DNA of 23,383 nt from the NCBI GenBank assembly GCA_902461815.1, contig CABPZE010000029.1, positions 1 to 23,383 of the forward strand. The letters run 5' to 3'. The notes under the pieces were generated by a model. The model was not told the DNA's origin. It searched no databases and worked only from the letters and a program-made list of their open reading frames with translations. A program made the position numbers and the translations under genes. This document shows positions 17,601 through 23,383 of the stretch, one piece after another; positions within the stretch are counted from its first letter, which is position 1; each line of letters starts with the position of its first letter. The DNA comes from CAG-390 sp003523225 (GTDB lineage Bacteria; Bacillota; Clostridia; Oscillospirales; CAG-272).

Positions 17601-19117
17601 ATGCAGATGAGATCGAAGCCGATCTCAAGGCTCTTGAGGAAGCCGCGCAGGCTGAAAAAGAGGCTGCGGAAGCAAAGCTTGCCGAGGAGCTTCGCAAGAA
17701 AGCACTCTCCGGACGTATCGATTCCGTAACTACCGCACAGAACGCGCTTACAACCATCAGCAACAGCTACTACGGGACGGGTGCGGTGATCGATCCCACC
17801 ACCGGACGTACAGACCGCGGACTTTTCGACCAGCTTGATACTATCAAGCAGTATGTCGCCGACTACAAGCAGGCAACTGCCGATATCGATACCTATGCAG
17901 CTCTGGTCGAAACTACTACAAACGACGCTGCGGAAACCGCCAAGGTGCTTGCCGAAAAGACTGCACTGCGCACTGCTGCAAAAGCGGCGCTTGATTCTTC
18001 CGAAAATGCAGCTCACGCCAAGCTCGTTGCAACAATGAACTCTGCTCAGACCAGCTATGATGCGGCTGAGGCGACACTTGTGACCCGCAAGACCGCGCTC
18101 GACGAGGCTCTTGCCACTGCTGACGCCGAGGCTCTCAGCCTGAAGGCAGCCTTTGAGACCGCATACGCTGCAATGACAGCCGCCAAGGAAGCAAGAGACG
18201 CTATCGACAAGAACGCCAATCCCGATGCTTACGCAGCAGCTAACCAGAAGTACACTGACGCGGCTACCGCCAGCAACGACGCTTACACCGCGCTCAAGAA
18301 CAAGGACACCAAGATCGCATCTGTGGTTTACAGCTACGCAACCCAGAAGACAACTGTTGACACCAGACTTGCAGCTCTCAATAATGCCAAGGCGGCGGTA
18401 GAAGCAAGTGCCGGCAAGGCTCAGTATGACGCTGATAACGCCGTATTTCTCGCCGCCGATGCCGAGTACAACAACGCCAAGCAGGCTGATGACGCGGCGA
18501 AGAAGGCAAAGACCGACGCTGCCACGGCTTACCGCAACGCCACCACTGCTCAGAGCACTGCAAAGCGCAAAGCAAGCGGTCAGGTAACGACCATCAACAG
18601 TATCATCAAGAAGATCGAGAACCAGAGACGTTCCGCTCTCACCGCAGCCGACAACGCGGCATATGCGGCAGAGGTTCTCCTTCCCGATGCACAGTATTCC
18701 GCCGGGTTCAAGGCAGACGTTCAGTATGCCAAGGACGAGTCCGCAAAGCTGGCTGCAGAAGCAGATAAGCTGTTCCTGCTTGCACGTGATATCGTTGCCC
18801 AGTGCTATGATATCGCCTCCGAGATCGTTGAGAAGATCCCCGAGCTGCCGGCGATCTCAACCGATCCCACAACTCCGGATACCACTCCCGATACTTCCGA
18901 CGAAGAGGATGACGGCGAGTACAAGTACACCAAGTATACCGATGACGGCGGCAACATCGTCAAGGTAACATACGAGAATGGAATATTCTTCATTCTTAAC
19001 TACAACTTCTTTGATGTGACCGTAGTGCTTGACGGCACCACCTACACGATCGCCCGCAACGGCGGCGTAAAGGTAACGCCCGACGGTAACAGCGTTTACT
19101 TCACTGCAAATGATTGA
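14669..19117 (+). CDS. Giant secreted DUF5696-like, glycosidase-like protein with Ala-rich helical insertion
   Basis: The 1482-aa product has a signal peptide (residues 1-24, ending GISA). Residues about 75-600 look like a beta-rich N-terminal domain of the glycosidase type. Residues about 625-975 resemble a TIM barrel: GITNIKFRLTGFANGG, GFGIFPDFDFVYASG, SVATLGTDLNSDFDEDEP, VMTDGANAYTW and ENGASINFTLCYQNYEKL. Acidic residues such as Asp720, Asp722, Asp808 and Asp845 are candidate active-site positions only. Residues about 980-1390 are Ala/Lys/Glu-rich helices likely to form a coiled coil. A TTPDTTPDTSDEEDD linker and a final beta segment (FILNYNFFDVTVVLDG) follow. There is no lipobox or LPXTG. 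I compare it with DUF5696 from memory; activity is unproven. ATG 14669 follows AGGAGG (14649-14654); longer in-frame starts overlap the previous gene. Confidence 0.8.
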   Translation: MKRILAALLTVVLLLGTLTIGISAKKITPVYEIDEQTKKETDEIDYEATLAQYLTTKFESAEEKLAEMDLMYEKNGYQLWVDTFTGEVATKNTASGQILFSNPYDVATSGSDSVKKQLLSQIVVKYKDNDTEKFMYSFEEAASRGQIKFKNIKNGIRVEYTIGREENRMLVPKRILKERFEENILDVYAAEINAESRELAEKGVINENLCYERDGKYYSKETGMELAEPILVREVNWRDYYHESMYTKIITESGNSSWFMFNKLRAHYDRYDINEAETETLKNEMILLYPICKEHAIYVFTPDATLTETMQIETLIKTYVPQYTYEELDKDHADAEYDSEGDKAPALFKLALEYTLDEWGMSVRVPVNGLRFTESLYQLTYISVLPFMGAGANYYLDDKTDTFTGYNFFPDGSGTLFRHEELVNKGSTIVSGKVYGQDYAYHEITGGHTEVIRYPVFGIVSNYHETRTDKQLVSEAEYDADGKVVTPAVYEDVESVYKEDRGFVAIIEEGDSLATLSTNHTSGVHKYNYVEMQFYPRPRDNMNLANIISVGSNAQWTVVSSRKYVGNYKIRYIMLTDEKIAEEKGITDYYSPTWMGMAQAYRDYLVSKGDLTKLTEADVNEDIPLYLQTFGTIETVEKILSVPVNVMTPLTTFEDIKTIYDDLAESGITNIKFRLTGFANGGMYSQVPYNLKWEKSVGGKDGYEELVKYANEKGFGIFPDFDFVYASGETDTLFDGLSLKKHAVRTINDQYTSKRYYSATMQTYVGRYELAISPAYFTHFYNKLSENLLKYYPEGCKSGISVATLGTDLNSDFDEDEPYHRADSEEFTVDLFKTMSEDFDEVMTDGANAYTWKYIDYIMNVPLDSSRFNKSSNAVPFIGVVLHSYVQMSGSPINMDGNIGYSFLKAIENGASINFTLCYQNYEKLKEDRNLSQYYSVRYDILKDDIVKYYTKLNELTRDLQLLQIVGHEFLIGERVPDADEIEADLKALEEAAQAEKEAAEAKLAEELRKKALSGRIDSVTTAQNALTTISNSYYGTGAVIDPTTGRTDRGLFDQLDTIKQYVADYKQATADIDTYAALVETTTNDAAETAKVLAEKTALRTAAKAALDSSENAAHAKLVATMNSAQTSYDAAEATLVTRKTALDEALATADAEALSLKAAFETAYAAMTAAKEARDAIDKNANPDAYAAANQKYTDAATASNDAYTALKNKDTKIASVVYSYATQKTTVDTRLAALNNAKAAVEASAGKAQYDADNAVFLAADAEYNNAKQADDAAKKAKTDAATAYRNATTAQSTAKRKASGQVTTINSIIKKIENQRRSALTAADNAAYAAEVLLPDAQYSAGFKADVQYAKDESAKLAAEADKLFLLARDIVAQCYDIASEIVEKIPELPAISTDPTTPDTTPDTSDEEDDGEYKYTKYTDDGGNIVKVTYENGIFFILNYNFFDVTVVLDGTTYTIARNGGVKVTPDGNSVYFTAND

Positions 19118-19133
19118 AAGAGAGGTGCTTTAA

Positions 19134-20123
19134 GTGACAAACGATATTCAACTTAAAAATACTGTTAGCACCAAGGGCGCCGGCGCCAAGCAGCCGAAGA
19201 AACGCCGCATTGCCTCTCTTGACAGGCGCAAGGCGCGGTCGGGCTGGCTGTTTGTCCTGCCCTTCGTGATCGGCTTTGTACTGATCTATCTGCCCGTGAT
19301 TTTCGACTCTATCAAGTACAGCTTCCAGCGCATCAGCGTACAGGCAGGTGGCGGACTTGTTACAGAGTTCGTAGGCTGGCAGAACTATGAAGAGGCACTT
19401 ATCAACGACCCCAAGTTCGCGCAGACCCTGCTTGTTGGTATTCAGGAGCTTCTGTTCGATATTCCCGCGATCATCATTTTCTCGCTCTTCATGGCGGTCC
19501 TTCTGAACCAGAAGATGGCGGGACGTGCGGTATTCCGTGCGATATTCTTCATACCCGTTATCCTTTCAACCGGTCTTATGGAGTCAATAAACGCGCAGAA
19601 TATCATGGCTGAATACGGAGAGGAGACAGACAGTATCAGCAACTCCGGACAGAGCACCACGGCTGAGCTGGTTTCGGCAATAGACATTGAGTATCTGTTC
19701 TCAAATATGAAGGTCGGTACCGAGATAGTCGATTATGTTGTATCTGCAATCAACAACATCTACGATATCGTAAACCGTTCCGGCGTTCAGATGCTTATAT
19801 TCCTTGCCGGACTTCAGTCCATTTCCCCTGCAATTTATGAGTCCTGCCAGATAGACGGTGCCTCAAGCTGGGAGACCTTCTGGAAGATAACTTTCCCGAT
19901 GATAAGCCCTATGATACTTGTCAACGCTGTTTATACGATCATAGACTCGTTCACGACCGACTCCAACACGGTTATGAAGTTCATTGCAGCAAAGTACACA
20001 CAAACAAACGGTAACGTTATCAGCTCCGCAATGTCGTGGATATACTTCCTCATTGTTATGCTGATAGTAGGAGTTGTCGCCGCGATATTCTCCGGTGTCG
20101 TCTTCTACCAGAAGAAAGACTGA
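19134..20123 (+). CDS. ABC sugar permease, MalF/LplB type (second pair), GTG start
   Basis: This 329-aa permease has a basic N-terminus (PKKRRIASLDRRKARSG) and six predicted helices. Its EAA loop is at residues 236-259 (ESCQIDGASSWETFWKITFPMISP), with Cys replacing the usual second Ala. The TM3-TM4 extracellular loop, residues about 153-215, is roughly 60 residues, longer than the 35-40 seen in ordinary relatives including the first permease here. Start is GTG 19134, supported by AGAGGTG 7 nt upstream, 16 nt after the preceding stop; no ATG fits as well. It pairs with the next gene. Lying directly behind the DUF5696-like gene, it may import products released by that protein. Confidence 0.9.
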   Translation: MTNDIQLKNTVSTKGAGAKQPKKRRIASLDRRKARSGWLFVLPFVIGFVLIYLPVIFDSIKYSFQRISVQAGGGLVTEFVGWQNYEEALINDPKFAQTLLVGIQELLFDIPAIIIFSLFMAVLLNQKMAGRAVFRAIFFIPVILSTGLMESINAQNIMAEYGEETDSISNSGQSTTAELVSAIDIEYLFSNMKVGTEIVDYVVSAINNIYDIVNRSGVQMLIFLAGLQSISPAIYESCQIDGASSWETFWKITFPMISPMILVNAVYTIIDSFTTDSNTVMKFIAAKYTQTNGNVISSAMSWIYFLIVMLIVGVVAAIFSGVVFYQKKD

Positions 20124-20139
20124 GAGGAGGTAAGTACAA

Positions 20140-21264
20140 ATGAATAACGTACAGGAATCTCCGCGTATCAAAAAGGAATCCAAGAACAAGATAAAAGTAG
20201 AGTTTGAAAGAACTCCGCTTAAGGACAGACTTAAGGCAAAATTCATCAACGGTGCTTTCGTCGGAAAGGTCGTATGGTATATTTTCCGTCTTGTCCTTCT
20301 TATCGGTATTTCCTACATCGTGCTTTACCCCTTCTTCTCAATGATTTCCGGTTCGGTCATGGCGCCTGAGGATTTTGTCGACGTAAGAGTAAGGCTTATA
20401 CCCATGCACTTCACGCTTGACACTTACCGGGCGATACTTGCCAACGATTATTGGGAAGCATTCGGAAACACACTGCTGCTTTCAGCTTCTACGGCACTTA
20501 TCCAGACATTTATATGTACCCTCATCGGTTACGGATTTGCAAAATTCAAATTCAGAGGCTCAAAGTACGTGTTCCTCGCCGTCATGCTGACGATGATAGT
20601 TCCGCACCCGACCCTTCAGCTTTCGCTCTTCATGAAGTTCCGCTTCTTTGACGTGCTGGGTATTACCCATCTGCTTTCCGGTCACGCTACTGTAGGCAAC
20701 ATTGAATGGCTGAACAACATTCTTTCGATGATCAACATCTTCCCGGAGACCTCCAAGAACGCCTTCATCAAGAGTATCATTGAAAGCGGTGCTATGAACC
20801 TCAATAACTCCTTCTGGCCGCTTATCATCATGTCTCTGACAGGTCTCGGATTCAAGAACGGACTTTACATCTTCATGATGCGTCAGTTCTTCCGCGGCGT
20901 GCCTGACGAGCTTGAAGAATCAGCCTACATCGACGGTTCGGGCGTTTTCCGCACTTTCCTTCAGATCATTCTCCCGCTGTCTATTCCGATGATGATCACA
21001 GTTTTCCTGTTTGCATTCTCATGGCAGTGGACTGACGACTTCTATACCAATCTGTTCTTTACGAACACAAAGATCAGGCTTATGCCGGATATGGTTGAAA
21101 TTCCGAGGGTGCTTGAGACGAACTACGCCGGACAGAACTTGTATTACTCCGCGATACGCAACACCTGCGGTCTTGTGATAATCTTCCCGCTTGTTATCAT
21201 GTACCTGTTCTGCCAGCGCTTCCTGGTACAGGGCATCGAGCGTTCGGGACTTACCGCGGACTGA
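20140..21264 (+). CDS. ABC sugar permease, MalG/YtcP type (second pair), enlarged
   Basis: At 374 aa it is well above the usual 275-300. It has a charged 40-residue N-terminal extension and an insertion of about 50 residues (about 174-222, rich in Asn, Ile and Ser) between TM3 and TM4, predicted extracellular. The EAA loop is at residues 259-283 (EESAYIDGSGVFRTFLQIILPLSIP), and the tail ends QGIERSGL, typical of MalG-type subunits. ATG 20140 lies 8 nt after GAGGAGGT. It is the last gene of the operon, and a strong hairpin follows 44 nt after its stop. The inserted loop could contact a binding protein or scaffold; this is inference. Confidence 0.9.
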   Translation: MNNVQESPRIKKESKNKIKVEFERTPLKDRLKAKFINGAFVGKVVWYIFRLVLLIGISYIVLYPFFSMISGSVMAPEDFVDVRVRLIPMHFTLDTYRAILANDYWEAFGNTLLLSASTALIQTFICTLIGYGFAKFKFRGSKYVFLAVMLTMIVPHPTLQLSLFMKFRFFDVLGITHLLSGHATVGNIEWLNNILSMINIFPETSKNAFIKSIIESGAMNLNNSFWPLIIMSLTGLGFKNGLYIFMMRQFFRGVPDELEESAYIDGSGVFRTFLQIILPLSIPMMITVFLFAFSWQWTDDFYTNLFFTNTKIRLMPDMVEIPRVLETNYAGQNLYYSAIRNTCGLVIIFPLVIMYLFCQRFLVQGIERSGLTAD

Positions 21265-21282
21265 TACCGCAAAAACAAATAT

Positions 21283-21440
21283 TTCACCTGCGGCATTTAT
21301 ACCGCATATGGGGGTTGCCGCTTGCGGCAGCCCCCATTGGCTGTCGTAAAGCCTGCGCGGGCAGGTAAAAGTAAAAGGTTTCTCAAGCCTTTTTCAAAAG
21401 GCTTGAGGGCGCATAGCCCTTGTCGCCGCCCGCAGGCAGC
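21283..21440. repeat. Run of short hairpins, probably an interspersed intergenic repeat
   Basis: Besides the 21308-21337 stem, this interval contains CCTGC (21351-21355) against GCAGG (21361-21365), a perfect 12-bp CTCAAGCCTTTT/AAAAGGCTTGAG pair (21382-21393 and 21396-21407), and AGGGC/GCCCT (21406-21420). No protein-coding gene is credible here. The dense pairing resembles palindromic intergenic repeats common in Clostridia. The rest of the 21265-21633 gap, apart from small palindromes such as CCTCATGAGG and TTCGCGAA (21586-21593), holds nothing I recognise. Confidence 0.55.
21308..21337 (+). terminator. Strong hairpin at the end of the operon
   Basis: ATGGGGGTTGCCG pairs with CGGCAGCCCCCAT over 13 bp (one G-U) around loop CTTG. 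It starts 44 nt past the last stop codon. There is no T run, so it may be a dispersed repeat that also blocks 3' exonucleases rather than a classical terminator. Confidence 0.55.
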
Positions 21441-21633
21441 GAGATCCCCTCATGAGGCTTTCTTTTTGCGAAGCTTTTTCTTTGCGCCTGCTTCATCAAA
21501 TAAAAAGCGGCTATCGAACTGTCTTTGACCGTACCTATATAAGGCGAGTCGCGCGTTTATAGTATTAGCACAGGCACAAAAACGGTTCGCGAAAACTTAA
21601 CAGTAAAAGTGATTAAAACGATCAAAAATACTG

Positions 21634-21662
21634 TTGACAAATGAACAGGCAGTAATTATAAT
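21634..21662 (+). promoter_or_regulatory. Sigma-A promoter of the Gfo/Idh/MocA gene
   Basis: TTGACA at 21634-21639 and TATAAT at 21657-21662 are 17 nt apart, a full consensus match. The expected start near 21669 gives a leader of about 45 nt. A TTCGCGAA palindrome lies about 40 nt upstream of the -35 and could be an operator. Confidence 0.9.
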
Positions 21663-21714
21663 TTCAATACAAAAAACCTGCGTGCGCGGGATAAAACGAA
21701 AGGAATCAGCGGAT

Positions 21715-22923
21715 ATGAGCGAGGAAAGAAGACCGAAAATAGGTGTGTTCGGCTGCTGGCGGGGAACCATGCTGGCGGCGTGTCTCAAGCTGGCGGGAGC
21801 CGATATAGTTGCGGTGTGTGACCGCGACCCCAAGCAGCTTGAAAAGATCAAGCCGTACATTTCCGAAGGCGCGGGAGTATACGAGGATTTTGAGAAATTC
21901 ATTTTGCACGACATGGACGCCTGCGTGCTGGCAAACTACTACTGTGAGCATCAGAGATACGCAATACGCCTGCTTGCAAAGGGGATATCGGTGCTGTCTG
22001 AGTGCGCCTCCAACTGCACAATGGCGGAGGGCGTTGAGCTTGTGCGCGCGGTCGAGGCGGCTGAAAAGCTCGGGGCAAAATATATGCTTATAGAAAACTA
22101 TCCCTATTCCGCGCCGTGTCAGGAAATGCGTAGAGTGTATCAGAGCGGGATACTGGGCAGAGCGGTGCACGGTGAGGGCGAGTATATTCACCCGATGTCA
22201 ACGGCGGAGAGACTGAGATACGCGCCGACTCCCGAACACTGGCGCAACCACATTCCGCCGACGTACTACAATACTCATTCGGTCGGACCTATTATGTATG
22301 CAACGGAGGCCATGCCGCTTTACATATCGGCTCAGGCTGTGGAGCGTCCGGAGGTCGGGGTCGGAACATATGCGCGGAATGACCCGTATGCTCAGATGAC
22401 CTGCAAAATGTCGGACGGCTCGGTCTTTTCCTTCTGCGGCTGGGGCGCGGTAGGCGCGCACGGAAGCTGGTACAGGATCGTATGCACCGAGGGGGATGTT
22501 GAGACTGTGAGATTTGACGGCAGCCGCATACGTGTCGGCTTCAACTCATACAACACACCGGCGGGCAGTCCGCGCGATTCCGTATATGCGCCGACCTTCC
22601 CGTATGACGGAGATAAGGCGGCAAAGTGCGGTCATTCGGGCGGGGATTATTATGTCTGCCGCGAATTTGTCGAGGTGCTGCTTGGCAAGCGCGAACCGTT
22701 CTTTGACGTTTATCGCGCCACGGCGATGGCGTCGTGCGGGATACTCGGATGGCGGAGCTGCCTTGAAAACGGCAGAATGTACGAGATCCCGGACTTCCGG
22801 CGTGAGGAGGACAGGGTAAAGTACGAAAACGATACCGCATCTCCGTTTGTAAAGTCGGACGGTACGGTGGATATCCAGTGCTCACTTGAACCGGACAGAA
22901 ATATACGCACACCGGAAAAATGA
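21715..22923 (+). CDS. Gfo/Idh/MocA family oxidoreductase
   Basis: The 402-aa cytosolic protein has the two-domain family layout: an N-terminal Rossmann domain (about 7-125) and a C-terminal alpha/beta domain. The nucleotide loop is unusual, GVFGCWRG at residues 10-17 instead of GxGxxG/A. Asp36 (VCDRDP) suggests NAD(H) binding. The usual EKP catalytic lysine motif is replaced by ECAS at 96-99, so the standard mechanism may not hold. THSVG with His188 occupies the position of the usual active-site histidine region. Typical substrates in the family are sugars, inositols or sugar acids; this one's is unknown. ATG 21715 lies 10 nt after AAAGGA, and upstream in-frame TTG 21634 is inside the promoter. 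It is transcribed separately from the operon but probably serves related sugar metabolism. Confidence 0.87.
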   Translation: MSEERRPKIGVFGCWRGTMLAACLKLAGADIVAVCDRDPKQLEKIKPYISEGAGVYEDFEKFILHDMDACVLANYYCEHQRYAIRLLAKGISVLSECASNCTMAEGVELVRAVEAAEKLGAKYMLIENYPYSAPCQEMRRVYQSGILGRAVHGEGEYIHPMSTAERLRYAPTPEHWRNHIPPTYYNTHSVGPIMYATEAMPLYISAQAVERPEVGVGTYARNDPYAQMTCKMSDGSVFSFCGWGAVGAHGSWYRIVCTEGDVETVRFDGSRIRVGFNSYNTPAGSPRDSVYAPTFPYDGDKAAKCGHSGGDYYVCREFVEVLLGKREPFFDVYRATAMASCGILGWRSCLENGRMYEIPDFRREEDRVKYENDTASPFVKSDGTVDIQCSLEPDRNIRTPEK

Positions 22924-23070
22924 TATAAAATGAAAGTAGTCATAACCGCCGGCAAAGCCGTTTGCTTGCACAGCTCAATATGGGTATGTTTCTGGCGTGT
23001 CTGTAATCACACTGAAACTTCCGATATTTGCAAATTTGCCCCACAACCGCAAATACGGCTGGATACGTTA
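22924..23070. other. Intergenic stretch with no recognised gene
   Basis: The only structure visible is a 4-bp CGGC-AAA-GCCG hairpin followed by TTTG about 25 nt after the Gfo/Idh/MocA stop, a weak terminator candidate. Confidence 0.5.
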
Positions 23071-23210
23071 GCCTCCCTTGTGTAAAGGGAGGTGGCACGG
23101 CGTATGCCGTGACGGAGGGATTGTCGCACTATGATCTCCCAAACAACCCCTCATGCGCCTTCGGTGCCAGCTCCCCTTACACAGTGGAGCCTCCGCTGCG
23201 GCGGGATTGT
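23071..23210. repeat. MITE-like composite repeat of two inverted related modules
   Basis: The left module (23071-23125) holds CCTCCCTT/AAGGGAGG and CACGGC/GCCGTG hairpins and ends GGAGGGATTGT. The right module, read in reverse complement from 23210, follows the same plan: CTCC-CTGTGTAAGGGGAG-CTGGCACC and GAGGGGTTGT. TGTGTAA, GGGAG/GGGGAG, TGGCAC and the terminal GGATTGT-like ends align. No transposase is present. The layout suggests a short non-autonomous element of a type common in Clostridia. Confidence 0.65.
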
Positions 23211-23234
23211 AAAACGGAAAAATGCTCTATGGAA

Positions 23235-23289
23235 AGGGGTGTTAAAAAATTCCTTCTGAATTTTTTAACACCCCAAACGACATTGGTCT
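23235..23289 (-). repeat. Palindromic interspersed repeat, right copy (inverted)
   Basis: This is an exact reverse complement of positions 1-55. It holds the same 17-bp palindrome (loop CTTCT in this orientation) and the same 15-nt flank, here on its right side. It lies 25 nt beyond the MITE-like element. Confidence 0.9.
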
Positions 23290-23312
23290 TGACGGCTGAA
23301 AGCCGTCATTTT
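23290..23312 (+). terminator. Terminator-like hairpin
   Basis: TGACGGCT (23290-23297) pairs with AGCCGTCA (23301-23308) around loop GAA and is followed by TTTTG. It directly abuts the palindromic repeat. No supported gene ends immediately before it. The remaining bases to 23383 hold nothing I recognise. Confidence 0.6.
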
Positions 23313-23383
23313 GCCACAGTATTCACCCGAATTCAGACAAGATCAAGGGCAAAACCGACCAAGATCGCCGTAAAATGCCGGAT

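Noticed and set aside
17021..18016. Long open frame on the minus strand (331 codons)
   Set aside because: It is antisense to the DUF5696-like gene, with cysteine- and histidine-rich text unlike any family and no start signal.
193..23383. Genomic island inserted at tRNA-Leu
   Set aside because: No integrase is present and I find no repeat of the tRNA 3' end near the right side of the window.
1..23383. CRISPR array, prophage, toxin-antitoxin or defence genes
   Set aside because: No regularly spaced direct repeats, and none of the supported proteins shows motifs of these systems.

Overview
The window looks like chromosomal DNA from an uncultured gut- or rumen-type Clostridia (Bacillota). Supporting this are moderate GC, strong AGGAGG ribosome binding sites, textbook sigma-A promoters, Gram-positive signal peptides, a CCA-encoding tRNA, and interspersed palindromic repeats of a kind I associate with Oscillospirales-like genomes. 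Species cannot be assigned from sequence alone. Every gene I support lies on the + strand. No integrase, transposase, phage gene or CRISPR array is visible.

Layout. 1-55: a palindromic repeat whose inverted copy sits at 23235-23289. 136-404: a tRNA-Leu(GAG) with a perfect promoter and a terminator. 509-4489: a redox block with an iron-type alcohol dehydrogenase, a short FAD-binding protein and a full-length FAD-dependent oxidoreductase with C-terminal HEAT-like repeats, ending in a hairpin. 4562-6043: an orphan lipoprotein. 6044-7244: a long gene-free stretch with a strong promoter at 6629-6657, which implies a leader of about 580 nt with a 16-bp hairpin near its 5' end. 7245-21264: a 14-kb, seven-gene operon with gaps of 1 to 43 nt. 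21265-21714: a run of hairpin repeats and then a perfect promoter. 21715-22923: a Gfo/Idh/MocA oxidoreductase. 22924-23383: no gene, but a MITE-like composite repeat, the inverted copy of the left-end repeat and a terminator-like hairpin.

The operon is the main feature. It encodes a giant secreted solute-binding protein (1118 aa, with two N-terminal beta-sandwich modules), a CUT1-type permease pair, a membrane protein joining NHL repeats, TPR and a Yip1-type domain, a 1482-aa secreted DUF5696-like, glycosidase-like protein with a ~400-residue Ala-rich helical insertion, and a second permease pair with enlarged extracellular loops. No ABC ATPase is encoded, so a shared MsmX/MsmK-type ATPase elsewhere is likely. 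Neither secreted protein has a lipobox or sortase motif. My working hypothesis is that the NHL-TPR-Yip1 protein is a membrane scaffold that holds the binding protein and the glycosidase-like protein near one or both importers. The set would then be a surface glycan capture-and-import machine of unknown substrate. The flanking alcohol dehydrogenase, FAD oxidoreductases and Gfo/Idh/MocA enzyme could process imported sugars or sugar acids, but that link rests only on proximity.
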